From Bacillota bacterium (GTDB taxonomy: Bacteria; Bacillota; Clostridia; Peptostreptococcales; Anaerovoracaceae): a stretch of 8,288 nucleotides of DNA. The translations under genes were made by a program, and so were the position numbers. The stretch is taken from NCBI GenBank assembly GCA_017515765.1, contig JAFWFF010000106.1:1-8288 (forward strand). The letters run 5' to 3'. This document shows, piece after piece, positions 1-5,693 of the stretch. Below the pieces are notes generated by a model. It did no database searches. It worked only from the letters and a program-made list of their open reading frames with translations, and had not been told where the DNA came from. How positions within the stretch are numbered: position 1 is the stretch's first letter; every line of letters begins with the position of its first letter.

Positions 1-693
1 CCAGCCGAAGCTGTTGCCGTCCACGTCGCAGTTTCCGGAGCCCCAGAACCAGGTGTTGTCGTAGGTCCAGACTCCCCTGCCCCAGTCAAGAGTCCCGAAG
101 TCCGTCTTCGGATCGAACTCGTAGGTGACCCCGTCATATTTCACGTAGCCGGACGCGCGCATGCAGTTGATCTTCTGGTTGTAATAGAAGGCGTGCTTCT
201 CGGGCCAGGGCGTCGCTATGACCATCGAGTCCATCGGCGGCTGCTCCAGGACGATGTCGGCGTAGAACGGCTTTCCGTTCCAGAACTTCTTAAAGTGGCA
301 TTTTATGTGCCGCTTCCCGTCCTCCGGCTCAAAGCTCATGAGCAGCCTCTTGTCGCTGTACTCTGTCTTGCCTTCGGAAGAGTTCTCCGGCAGTTTCAGC
401 CTGCCCATCGGCAGGACGTTCAGGATCGTCTCGGTGTGCTCCCAGGGCTCGTCGCCGAATACCAGGAGCGAGACAGACTGCAGCCCCACATAGCCGTCGT
501 CGGAGATGGTGAAAGCCGCGGCGAATCCGTCGTTCACCACGAGATAATAGTCCCATTCCTTGATGCGGTATTTGGGGGCTTTGATCATGGACCTGACGTA
601 CTTCTGCACCTGGCTCCTCGACCAGCCCGGCTCCCTGAGTTCTCCCTGCTCGTCCAGCAAAAGCTGCCTGTTCGTTACTTCGTGGTTTCTCAT
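1..693 (-). CDS. DUF2804 family protein (partial, C-terminus beyond left edge)
   Basis: An open frame runs without a stop from ATG at 693 to base 1, giving 231 residues of an incomplete protein. The start is supported by a GGAGG Shine-Dalgarno immediately upstream. The translation matches my memory of the DUF2804 family: an N-terminal stretch with LLDEQGELREPGWS, a middle section with NVLPMGRLKLPE, and near the left edge LDWGRGVWTY followed by NTWFWGSG and DGNSFGW. The conserved DWGRG / W.WGS segment is the family hallmark as I recall it. The family has no established biochemical role that I can cite. No signal peptide or membrane helix is visible, so it is probably cytoplasmic. The start lies 11 bases after the stop of the upstream YkgJ-type gene, so it is very likely the third gene of the PHP–YkgJ–DUF2804 operon. 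Family assignment is from memory of motifs; function is unknown. Confidence 0.8.
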   Translation of the reverse strand, partial: MRNHEVTNRQLLLDEQGELREPGWSRSQVQKYVRSMIKAPKYRIKEWDYYLVVNDGFAAAFTISDDGYVGLQSVSLLVFGDEPWEHTETILNVLPMGRLKLPENSSEGKTEYSDKRLLMSFEPEDGKRHIKCHFKKFWNGKPFYADIVLEQPPMDSMVIATPWPEKHAFYYNQKINCMRASGYVKYDGVTYEFDPKTDFGTLDWGRGVWTYDNTWFWGSGNCDVDGNSFGW

Positions 694-704
694 ATCGGCC
701 TCCT

Positions 705-1274
705 TCAGCAGTACATGCTCAGCAGTTCTTCCAGTTCGAGAACGGCCTCCTCGCGTTCCTCGGAATCCGCGCGGACCAGGTCATATATCAAAGGATCTGT
801 TATCAGCTTCGCCCAGGCTTCCCGGGTCGCGCTGACAAAATCGTCGTTCAGTGGCATCTCCTCGTCTATCAAAGGGCATCTGTAAGGCAGCTCCAGGTCG
901 TTGTATACCATCATAAGCTCCCCGTCCCCTGTGATGTGCGGCTGGAGCGGGAAGGTCCTGCACTGCATCGGCCTTATCTCCCTCCTGCAGGTCTCGGGGC
1001 CTCCGCAGCGCACGAAATACACCTTGCCCTTCCAGGATTCCGGGAAGTCGTAGTCCTCTGCGTCCTCCGCGGTCCAGGTAAGCCAGCCGTCATTGCGGTC
1101 ATGGACCTTTTCCTCTCCGGGCAAAAGATAGATCCCCATCTCGCGCCCGGCCTCCTCGGCAGTGCAGCAGCACGCTCCGCAGAGTTCGCCGCAGTCAGTA
1201 TCGAGAGGCGACACCCGGTTGAGCGCCGCGTATATCTCCTCATATTCAGCTTTGGTCAGGGTCGATTTTATCAA
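705..1274 (-). CDS. YkgJ-type cysteine-cluster (putative metal-binding) protein
   Basis: The 189-residue protein carries the cysteine pattern of the YkgJ / zinc- or iron-chelating family. There is an N-terminal cluster CGELCGACCC (C28, C32, C35, C36, C37), then C90 and C96, and the segment CRREIRPMQCRTFPLQP around C105, which is the second hallmark of the family; C133 and the terminal C189 add further thiols. Family members are thought to bind an iron-sulfur cluster or a metal, but the role in the cell is not established. The start is a TTG codon at 1274-1272, chosen because AAAGGAGG sits 6 bases upstream and no ATG is better placed. It has no signal peptide and is probably cytoplasmic. It lies 60 bases after the PHP gene and 11 bases before the DUF2804 gene on the same strand, consistent with one transcript. 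The acidic C-terminal tail (residues 165-185) is probably helical. Confidence 0.87.
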   Translation of the reverse strand: MIKSTLTKAEYEEIYAALNRVSPLDTDCGELCGACCCTAEEAGREMGIYLLPGEEKVHDRNDGWLTWTAEDAEDYDFPESWKGKVYFVRCGGPETCRREIRPMQCRTFPLQPHITGDGELMMVYNDLELPYRCPLIDEEMPLNDDFVSATREAWAKLITDPLIYDLVRADSEEREEAVLELEELLSMYC

Positions 1275-1280
1275 CGGCTT

Positions 1281-1288
1281 CCTCCTTT
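1281..1288 (-). promoter_or_regulatory. Ribosome binding site fixing a TTG start
   Basis: AAAGGAGG on the minus strand lies 6 bases before the TTG at 1274. It is the strongest Shine-Dalgarno in this stretch and makes the non-ATG start of the YkgJ-type gene convincing. Confidence 0.8.
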
Positions 1289-1302
1289 CAGCTCTTGCTC
1301 GG

Positions 1303-1335
1303 GGCCGGTCTCGGTTCCGGCCTAAGTTCCGGCCT
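1303..1335. repeat. Short direct and inverted repeats between PHP and YkgJ genes
   Basis: GTTCCGGCCT occurs twice, at 1314-1323 and 1326-1335, with a 12-base period. GGCCGG at 1303-1308 can pair with CCGGCC at 1317-1322 or with the second copy at 1329-1334, so two alternative hairpins are possible in the intercistronic RNA. No T-tract follows on the minus strand, so this is not an intrinsic terminator. It may stabilise or process the transcript, or be a chance GC-rich repeat. Confidence 0.35.
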
Positions 1336-2207
1336 CAGATCTTGCGGACGTCTTTCAGGAAGCGCCTGAGCCCCTCCGGCCCGGCCGAAGCGTCCGGCAG
1401 GTGCGTGAGTCCGATCGGGACGGTTTTGGTCTTTCCGTGGTAGTCGCTTCCGGCGGTCACGTACAGGCCGTATTTCTCCGCGAGGCCGAGCACCTCCGCG
1501 CGCCTGGCGTCGGAGTATTTGTGGTAATAGCCCTCCAGCCCTTCGATACCGTAACCGACGAGTTTGACGACCCGGTCTTCCAGGACCTTCCCGGAAAAAT
1601 CACCTTTCCCGTCTCCGTAGGGCGGGTGCGCAAGCACAGGTATGCCTCCGGCCGCCAGGATCCCCCGGATCGCCTCCTGCGGGATCAGGTGGAATTCTTC
1701 CTTCATATTGTCTATATAGTTCTCCACGGCGTCATCCACGTCGCGCGCGTATCTGTATCTCACCATCATGCGCGCGAGGTGCGGCTTGGCCGGGCTGTTC
1801 ATCGAAAAGAACGCGTCCAGGTCCTCCCTGCTGAACGTGAATCCGTACTCCTTCTCCAGGAACTCGAGCCGTTTCTCCGCCTTCTGCATGCGGAGGCTTC
1901 TGCCCTTTCTGATCACGGCGTTTATCTCCTCGTTCTCCGGATCGAAGCCGTAGCCGAGGATGTGGTATTTCTCCTCGATCCCATTGACCCATTCCTTGCA
2001 GGAGAACTCTATGCCGTTGATGTAGTCCGGGCCGTCCTTCCCCAGCAGGCCGGGCATGATGCCGGTGCATTTGATCGTGTCGTGGTCGGTCACCGCAAAG
2101 AGCTCTATCCCCGCGGCGCGGACTTTCGCGAGCAGTTCCTCCGGCGTATCGGTCCCGTCGGAACAGTCGGTGTGGAGGTGAAGATCTATCTTGACGTATT
2201 TGCTCAT
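1335..2207 (-). CDS. PHP-domain metal-dependent phosphoesterase (RNase AM / nucleoside bisphosphatase-like)
   Basis: The 290-residue protein is a PHP-domain hydrolase close to the YciV/TrpH group, whose characterised members hydrolyse 3',5'-nucleotides or trim short RNA 5' ends. Metal-ligand motifs occur in order: HLHTDCSDG (H10, H12, D17), VTDHDT (H42), GIEFS (E67), H82 in YHILGYG, LAHP (H194) and GSDYHG (D255, H257). All expected ligands of a trinuclear PHP centre appear present, and the length fits the family. The start ATG at 2207 follows AAGGGG about 7 bases upstream. The gene heads the minus-strand PHP–YkgJ–DUF2804 cluster and is expressed from one half of the mirror-image promoter at 2240-2273. 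The exact substrate cannot be read from sequence; a phosphoester of a nucleotide or short RNA is the best guess. The protein has no signal peptide, so it is cytoplasmic. Confidence 0.92.
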   Translation of the reverse strand: MSKYVKIDLHLHTDCSDGTDTPEELLAKVRAAGIELFAVTDHDTIKCTGIMPGLLGKDGPDYINGIEFSCKEWVNGIEEKYHILGYGFDPENEEINAVIRKGRSLRMQKAEKRLEFLEKEYGFTFSREDLDAFFSMNSPAKPHLARMMVRYRYARDVDDAVENYIDNMKEEFHLIPQEAIRGILAAGGIPVLAHPPYGDGKGDFSGKVLEDRVVKLVGYGIEGLEGYYHKYSDARRAEVLGLAEKYGLYVTAGSDYHGKTKTVPIGLTHLPDASAGPEGLRRFLKDVRKI

Positions 2208-2239
2208 CGCGCATCCCCTTTTCCTTTATCTACGTCAAA

Positions 2240-2273
2240 ATTATACCACAGAGCTGCCGGCCGGTGGTATAAT
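2240..2273. promoter_or_regulatory. Mirror-image divergent extended −10 promoters in a perfect inverted repeat
   Basis: ATTATACCAC (2240-2249) and GTGGTATAAT (2264-2273) form a perfect 10-bp inverted repeat around a 14-base spacer. Each arm reads outward as TGGTATAAT, the extended −10 consensus TGnTATAAT: on the plus strand TATAAT is 2268-2273, serving the LUD gene; on the minus strand it is 2245-2240, serving the PHP gene. Neither has a recognisable −35 at 16-18 bases; each −35 position falls on the other promoter's −10. Expected starts are near 2280 (plus) and 2233 (minus). Simultaneous polymerase binding looks impossible, and the symmetry would also suit a dimeric regulator. The −10 boxes are seen directly; the regulation is inferred. 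Confidence 0.72.
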
Positions 2274-2299
2274 ACCTCATAACTGAAGAAGCCTGCATG

Positions 2300-2314
2300 T
2301 CCGGCGACGCCGGA
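2300..2314 (+). other. Small hairpin in LUD gene leader
   Basis: TCCGGC (2300-2305) and GCCGGA (2309-2314) form a perfect 6-bp stem with a GAC loop, ending about 7 bases before the AAAGGAG Shine-Dalgarno of the LUD gene. It would lie in the 5' leader of the transcript from the promoter at 2268. It could modulate translation or RNA stability, but is short enough to be chance. Confidence 0.35.
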
Positions 2315-2335
2315 GAACGTGAAAGGAGATACATC

Positions 2336-2965
2336 ATGAACAAAGGAATCGCAGCAACATACTCCAACCTCGCCAGGACGGTGATCAAAGGGCTCGAGTC
2401 CCGCAACATGACCGGCTACTACGCCGAGACGAAGGAAGAGGCTCTCAATATCGCTCTCTCGCTCATACCAGAGGGCAGCACCGTGACCATGGGCGGCGCG
2501 ATCAGCTGCCAGGAGATCGGCCTCGTCGACGCGATCAAGAACGGCAATTATACTTTCCTTCTCCCCGGACACGGCCCCAACAGGAGGCAGGAGTGCATCG
2601 AAGCCTACGGCGCGGACGTCTTCCTCTCCAGCTGCAACGCCATGACCAATGACGGCATCCTGGTCAACATCGACGGCAACTCCAACCGCGTCTCCTGCAT
2701 AGCCTACGGTCCCGAGAAGGTGGTCATGGTCGTCAGCATGAACAAAGTCTGCGCAGACGTCGACAGCGCCATGAAGCGCGCCAGAAACGTCGCCGCGCCG
2801 ATGAACGCTACCAGGCTCGGCGCCGAGACCCCCTGCACCAAGGTCGGCAAATGCATGGACTGCAAATCCCCGGGCACCATCTGCTGCCAGTTCCTGGTCA
2901 CCAGGTTCTCCAGACATCCCGGACGCATCCACGTGATCCTCGTCGGAGAAGACCTCGGCCTCTGA
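2336..2965 (+). CDS. LUD-domain protein (LutC-like, stand-alone lactate utilization family)
   Basis: The protein has 209 residues if started at the ATG at 2336, which sits after GAAAGGAG. An in-frame ATG at 2297 lacks a comparable site and would add 13 unconserved residues. It belongs to the LUD (formerly DUF162) superfamily, which includes LutC/YkgG of the lactate oxidation complex and many stand-alone clostridial proteins of about 210 residues. Visible signatures are MGGAISCQEIGLVD (residues 52-65), SSCNAMTNDGILVNIDGNSN (98-117), a cysteine-rich segment with C167, C173, C176, C183 and C184, and a C-terminal ILVGEDLGL. The cysteines resemble a metal or Fe-S ligand set, but this is inference. 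No lutA or lutB partner is adjacent, so a complete LutABC lactate oxidase is not encoded here. It is transcribed divergently from the PHP gene and ends at the bidirectional terminator at 3006-3052. The precise function is unknown. Confidence 0.9.
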   Translation: MNKGIAATYSNLARTVIKGLESRNMTGYYAETKEEALNIALSLIPEGSTVTMGGAISCQEIGLVDAIKNGNYTFLLPGHGPNRRQECIEAYGADVFLSSCNAMTNDGILVNIDGNSNRVSCIAYGPEKVVMVVSMNKVCADVDSAMKRARNVAAPMNATRLGAETPCTKVGKCMDCKSPGTICCQFLVTRFSRHPGRIHVILVGEDLGL

Positions 2966-3005
2966 TAGCCTCAGATCCCGGCGACCCGTTTTTCCATAAA
3001 GATAA

Positions 3006-3052
3006 AGGGCTGCCCGAAACTTGACAGTTTCGTGGCAGCCCTGTTTTGTTTT
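3006..3052. terminator. Bidirectional intrinsic terminator between convergent genes
   Basis: AGGGCTGCC (3006-3014) pairs perfectly with GGCAGCCCT (3034-3042). Inside this, CGAAAC (3015-3020) pairs with GTTTCG (3027-3032) around a TTGACA loop, with a single bulged T at 3033. On the plus strand the stem is followed by GTTTTGTTTT, and on the minus strand by TTTATCTTTAT, so it can end both the LUD transcript and the convergent Ldh2 transcript. Confidence 0.92.
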
Positions 3053-3077
3053 GACACGTTCCAACCGGTCTGTGCTT

Positions 3078-4220
3078 CTAGTCCTCGAAGGGGAATTTGA
3101 AGGGCAGGCCGTATTTGTCTCTGACCGCGATGAATTCCTTCTGTACGGGGCCGCTGACCGGGACGCCTTTGTCCTTGCGCTCCTGCCATACGAGGTATTC
3201 CTTCTCGCCTGCGGTGTAGATGCGCTCCTGGCCGGGGGCCTTCTGGGAGGCTCTGAGCTCTCTCAGGATCTCGCCGCAGATATGTTTGAAGTTCTCCTGG
3301 CCCATGAAGGCGTCGGGATCGATCACGATGAAGAAGTGTCCGAGATGATAGGGGACCTTGTTTCCTTCTGCATCCTTTCCGGTGAGTGCCTTCAGGTAGT
3401 TTCCGCACTGGAGGGCGGCGGAGAGGACTTCGACCACTGTCGCGTAGCCGTAGCCCTTGTAGCCCGCGAGCTCTTCGCCGATGCCGCCGAGCGGGGCGAG
3501 CGCGGCCTGGCCGGTGGTCAGGTCTACGAGGATCTGGTCGCTGTCGGTGAGCGCCTGTCCGTCATGGCCTATGACCATGCCGGCGGGAGTAGCCTTTCCG
3601 ATCCTGGAATAGTACTCGATCTTACCTCTCTGGGTGATCGAAGTGGCGCAGTCTATGCAGAAGGGGAACTCCTCATCCGTCGGGAGGCCGATGGTAAGCG
3701 GGTTGGTGCCGAGCATGTTCTCAACGCCGAAAGTCGGCGCGATGGACGGTCTGGCGTTAGTGCCCGTGATGCCGATCATGCCTTCTTTGGTCGCCATGGT
3801 CGCCCAGTAGCCTGCGATCCCGTAGTGGGTGGAATTCCTGATCGCGGCCATTCCCATCCCGTATTTCTTCGCCTTCTCGATGATGGTCTCCATCGCCTTA
3901 TGTGACGCGACCATTCCCATTCCGTCATGAGCGTCGACTACGATCGTGGTCGGCGTCTCTTTCAGGACTTCGTACTCGGTCACGGGGTTCTGGATACCGT
4001 CGTTGATGCGGTCGATGTAGATGGGTTTGAAGCGGTTGCAGCCGTGGCTCTCGATGCCGCGCCTGTCGCTCTCCATGAGGACGTCAGCGCAGATCTTCGC
4101 GTCCTCTTCGGGAACGCCGACGGCCTTGAACGCAGCCACCATGAAATCTCCGATGAGTTCCCAGGATACATAGGGTCTTCCCATGCTGTCCTTAAGCAAT
4201 TCTTTCTTCTCTTCTGACAT
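3078..4220 (-). CDS. Ldh2/MDH2-family malate/L-lactate dehydrogenase
   Basis: The 380-residue protein is an NAD(P)-dependent oxidoreductase of the Ldh2 family, which includes YlbC, AllD, ComC-type sulfolactate dehydrogenase and archaeal malate dehydrogenases, and is unrelated to Rossmann-fold LDH/MDH. Hallmarks are RRGIESHG (R54, catalytic-region H59), RNSTHYGIAGYWA (128-140), MLGTNPLTIGLP (169-180), CIDCATS (188-194), GYKGYGYA (253-260) and LGHFF (293-297). Length is slightly longer than the common 340-360. Substrate is not predictable within this family: malate, lactate, ureidoglycolate and sulfolactate enzymes share these motifs. Its position 38 bases downstream of malic enzyme favours malate or lactate. 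The start ATG at 4220 follows ATAAGGAG, and no separate promoter is evident, so it is probably the last gene of the small protein–malic enzyme operon and ends at the bidirectional terminator. It is cytoplasmic. Confidence 0.93.
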   Translation of the reverse strand: MSEEKKELLKDSMGRPYVSWELIGDFMVAAFKAVGVPEEDAKICADVLMESDRRGIESHGCNRFKPIYIDRINDGIQNPVTEYEVLKETPTTIVVDAHDGMGMVASHKAMETIIEKAKKYGMGMAAIRNSTHYGIAGYWATMATKEGMIGITGTNARPSIAPTFGVENMLGTNPLTIGLPTDEEFPFCIDCATSITQRGKIEYYSRIGKATPAGMVIGHDGQALTDSDQILVDLTTGQAALAPLGGIGEELAGYKGYGYATVVEVLSAALQCGNYLKALTGKDAEGNKVPYHLGHFFIVIDPDAFMGQENFKHICGEILRELRASQKAPGQERIYTAGEKEYLVWQERKDKGVPVSGPVQKEFIAVRDKYGLPFKFPFED

Positions 4221-4258
4221 ATCTATCTCCTTATCGTTATCGCGGCGCCGGGTCAGAA

Positions 4259-5434
4259 TTATTTTCTGGCGACGCCCGTACGTCTCGCGGCTTCTGCGAC
4301 TGCCTTGGCGACCGTCGGTCCTACCGCGGGATCAAATGCCTTCGGAATGATGTTCTCGGCGCTGAGCTCGTCGTCCGGGATGAGTCCCGCAAGGGCGGCG
4401 GCGGCGGCCATCTTCATCTCTTCGTTGATGTCCGTGGCTCTTGCGTCAAAGGCTCCGCGGAAGATGCCCGGGAACGCGAGTACGTTGTTGATCTGGTTCG
4501 GATAGTCGGATCTTCCGGTGGATACCACGGCGGCTCCGGCTGCCTTCGCCTCGTCCGGGAAGATTTCCGGAGTCGGGTTGGCGCATGCGAAGATGATCGG
4601 ATCCTTATTCATGGACTTCACCATGTCGCCGGTGAGGAGTCCGGGCGCCGACACGCCGATGAAGACGTCGGCGCCTTTGATCACGTCGGCAAGGCTTCCG
4701 GTCTCGCCGTTAAGGTTGGTGACCTCGGCCATCTCGTTCTTTATCCAGTTCATTCCCTCGGGTCTGCCCTTGTAGATCGCGCCGCGGCGGTCGGTCATGA
4801 CCACGTTTTTGAAGCCTGCGGAGAGGAGCAGTCTGGTGATGGAGATCGCTGCGGCTCCGGCGCCGGAAGTGACGACCTTTACGTCCTCGCGCTTCTTGCC
4901 TACGACCTTCAGCGCGTTGGTGAGTCCCGCGAGAGTGATGATCGCGGTTCCGTGCTGGTCATCGTGGAAGATCGGAATGTCGCATTTCTCTTTCAGCTTG
5001 CGCTCGATCTCGAAGCATCTCGGGGCGGAGATGTCCTCCAGGTTGATGCCTCCGAAGGATTTGCTGATCAGATATACGGTCTCGACAAAGGTGTCGACGT
5101 CCTTGCTGTCCACGCAGAGCGGGAACGCGTCGACGTCCGCGAAGGACTTGAACAGGACGCATTTTCCTTCCATTACGGGCATTGCTGCCTGCGGCCCGAT
5201 GTCTCCGAGTCCGAGGACCGCCGTTCCGTCGGTGATGACGGCGCAGAGGTTCCACTTGCGGGTCAGCTCATATGCCAGATCCGGATCTTTCTCGATCTCC
5301 AGGCAGGGCTGGGCGACGCCCGGGGTATAGGCCAGCGAAAGGTCGTCTTTGCTCGCCACGGGAACTCTGGAATTCACTTCGATCTTGCCCTGCCACTCGC
5401 CGTGCAGGCGCAGGGATTCTTTTGCATAATCCAT
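4259..5434 (-). CDS. Malic enzyme (malate → pyruvate + CO2, probably NAD-dependent)
   Basis: The 391-residue protein is a short bacterial malic enzyme lacking the C-terminal phosphotransacetylase-like domain of the long MaeB form. It oxidatively decarboxylates malate to pyruvate with a divalent metal and NAD(P). Motifs in order: LAYTPGVA with the catalytic tyrosine (Y36), ITDGTAVLGLGDIGP (67-81), EGKCVLFK with the catalytic lysine (K91), FADVDAFPLCVD (98-109), NLEDISAPRCFEIE (131-144), FHDDQHGTAI (156-165, metal ligand aspartates), the nucleotide-binding TSGAGAAA (189-196), and FACANPTPE. An aspartate at the end of the second Rossmann strand (D215, in MTDRRG) hints at NAD preference, but the following arginines leave this open. 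The start ATG at 5434 has AAAGGAG about 9 bases upstream. It follows a 38-residue membrane protein gene and precedes the Ldh2 gene, forming an apparent malate/pyruvate operon. Confidence 0.96.
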   Translation of the reverse strand: MDYAKESLRLHGEWQGKIEVNSRVPVASKDDLSLAYTPGVAQPCLEIEKDPDLAYELTRKWNLCAVITDGTAVLGLGDIGPQAAMPVMEGKCVLFKSFADVDAFPLCVDSKDVDTFVETVYLISKSFGGINLEDISAPRCFEIERKLKEKCDIPIFHDDQHGTAIITLAGLTNALKVVGKKREDVKVVTSGAGAAAISITRLLLSAGFKNVVMTDRRGAIYKGRPEGMNWIKNEMAEVTNLNGETGSLADVIKGADVFIGVSAPGLLTGDMVKSMNKDPIIFACANPTPEIFPDEAKAAGAAVVSTGRSDYPNQINNVLAFPGIFRGAFDARATDINEEMKMAAAAALAGLIPDDELSAENIIPKAFDPAVGPTVAKAVAEAARRTGVARK

Positions 5435-5469
5435 ACTGTTTTGCTCCTTTATGGTTTTGTATTGATGTG

Positions 5470-5487
5470 TCGGATAGCGCGATCCGA
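5470..5487 (-). other. Intercistronic hairpin after small membrane protein gene
   Basis: TCGGAT (5470-5475) and ATCCGA (5482-5487) form a perfect 6-bp stem with an AGCGCG loop, placed directly after the TGA of the small protein gene and before the malic enzyme ribosome binding site. No U-tract follows on the minus strand, so full termination is unlikely; it may set the ratio or stability of the two reading frames. Confidence 0.45.
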
Positions 5488-5604
5488 TCAGTGCTGCCTT
5501 CTCTTGGTCCTGGCCAGGGCTATGATCGCGACGGTCAAAGCCGCTGTACCGACGAGCAGGGCGCTGCCTGCCAGGGAGATGCTGATGATATTGCCGGCTT
5601 TCAT
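5488..5604 (-). CDS. Small single-pass membrane protein (38 residues)
   Basis: An ATG at 5604 opens a 38-codon frame ending in TGA at 5488-5490. The initiation site is excellent: GGAGGT lies 6 bases upstream and an extended −10 promoter about 40 bases upstream. The product starts MKAGNIISISLAG, is hydrophobic and small-residue rich from about residue 6 to 31 (many A, G, I, L, V, T, S), and ends ARTKRRQH. By the positive-inside rule the C-terminus would be cytoplasmic, with a single transmembrane helix. No family is recognised and no catalytic motif exists. It is the first gene of the malic enzyme–Ldh2 operon, 53 bases before malic enzyme, so a transporter accessory, membrane anchor or leader role is conceivable but unproven. 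The evidence for translation is the site quality and the coherent membrane-segment composition; a chance frame cannot be excluded. Confidence 0.7.
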   Translation of the reverse strand: MKAGNIISISLAGSALLVGTAALTVAIIALARTKRRQH

Positions 5605-5610
5605 TTATTT

Positions 5611-5616
5611 ACCTCC
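5611..5616 (-). promoter_or_regulatory. Ribosome binding site of the small membrane protein
   Basis: GGAGGT on the minus strand is followed by AAATAA and then ATG at 5604. This near-ideal site lies upstream of no other frame and is the main reason to accept the 38-codon gene. Confidence 0.75.
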
Positions 5617-5642
5617 GATACCGATAGTTTTTCCATCAAGAT

Positions 5643-5651
5643 AGTATATCA
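5643..5651 (-). promoter_or_regulatory. Extended −10 promoter of the malic enzyme operon
   Basis: On the minus strand TGATATACT (5651-5643) matches the extended −10 form TGnTATAAT with one mismatch in the hexamer. No good −35 is seen at 16-18 bases upstream; TTGGAC lies 25 bases upstream, which is too far. The predicted start near 5636 gives a leader of about 30 bases to the small membrane protein gene. Confidence 0.6.
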
Positions 5652-5687
5652 CATCTGCCGCTCTTTGGGCAGTGTCCAATCATGTGA
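5649..5687. repeat. Inverted-repeat element overlapping the malic operon promoter
   Basis: TCACAT (5649-5654) overlaps the extended −10 and is mirrored by ATGTGA (5682-5687). Between them CTGCC (5655-5659) pairs with GGCAG (5668-5672). The half-sites are separated by 27 bases, about 2.5 to 3 helical turns. This could be an operator for a regulator of malate metabolism, but the arms are short. Confidence 0.3.
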
Positions 5688-5693
5688 CACGCT

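Noticed and set aside
1401..2282. Long plus-strand open frame (293 codons) across the PHP gene
   Set aside because: It is antisense to a gene with all PHP metal-binding motifs, has no ribosome site, and its translation is a compositional mirror typical of GC-rich DNA.
2297..2335. Upstream ATG that would extend the LUD protein by 13 residues
   Set aside because: No Shine-Dalgarno precedes it, it includes the leader hairpin, and the ATG at 2336 has a strong site.
2204..3064. Minus-strand open frame (286 codons) opposite the LUD gene
   Set aside because: It crosses the bidirectional terminator and the divergent promoter and is antisense to a motif-supported LUD protein.
3021..3905. Long plus-strand open frame (294 codons) opposite the Ldh2 gene
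   Set aside because: It begins inside the terminator hairpin loop, lacks a ribosome site and overlaps a clearly recognised dehydrogenase on the other strand.
4952..5644. Plus-strand open frame (230 codons) spanning the malic enzyme start and the small protein gene
   Set aside because: It is antisense to malic enzyme with intact catalytic motifs and has no promoter or ribosome site of its own.
5655..5693. Possible terminator after udk
   Set aside because: Only 5-bp stems (CTGCC/GGCAG, GTGTC/GACAC) are available and no U-tract follows on the minus strand.
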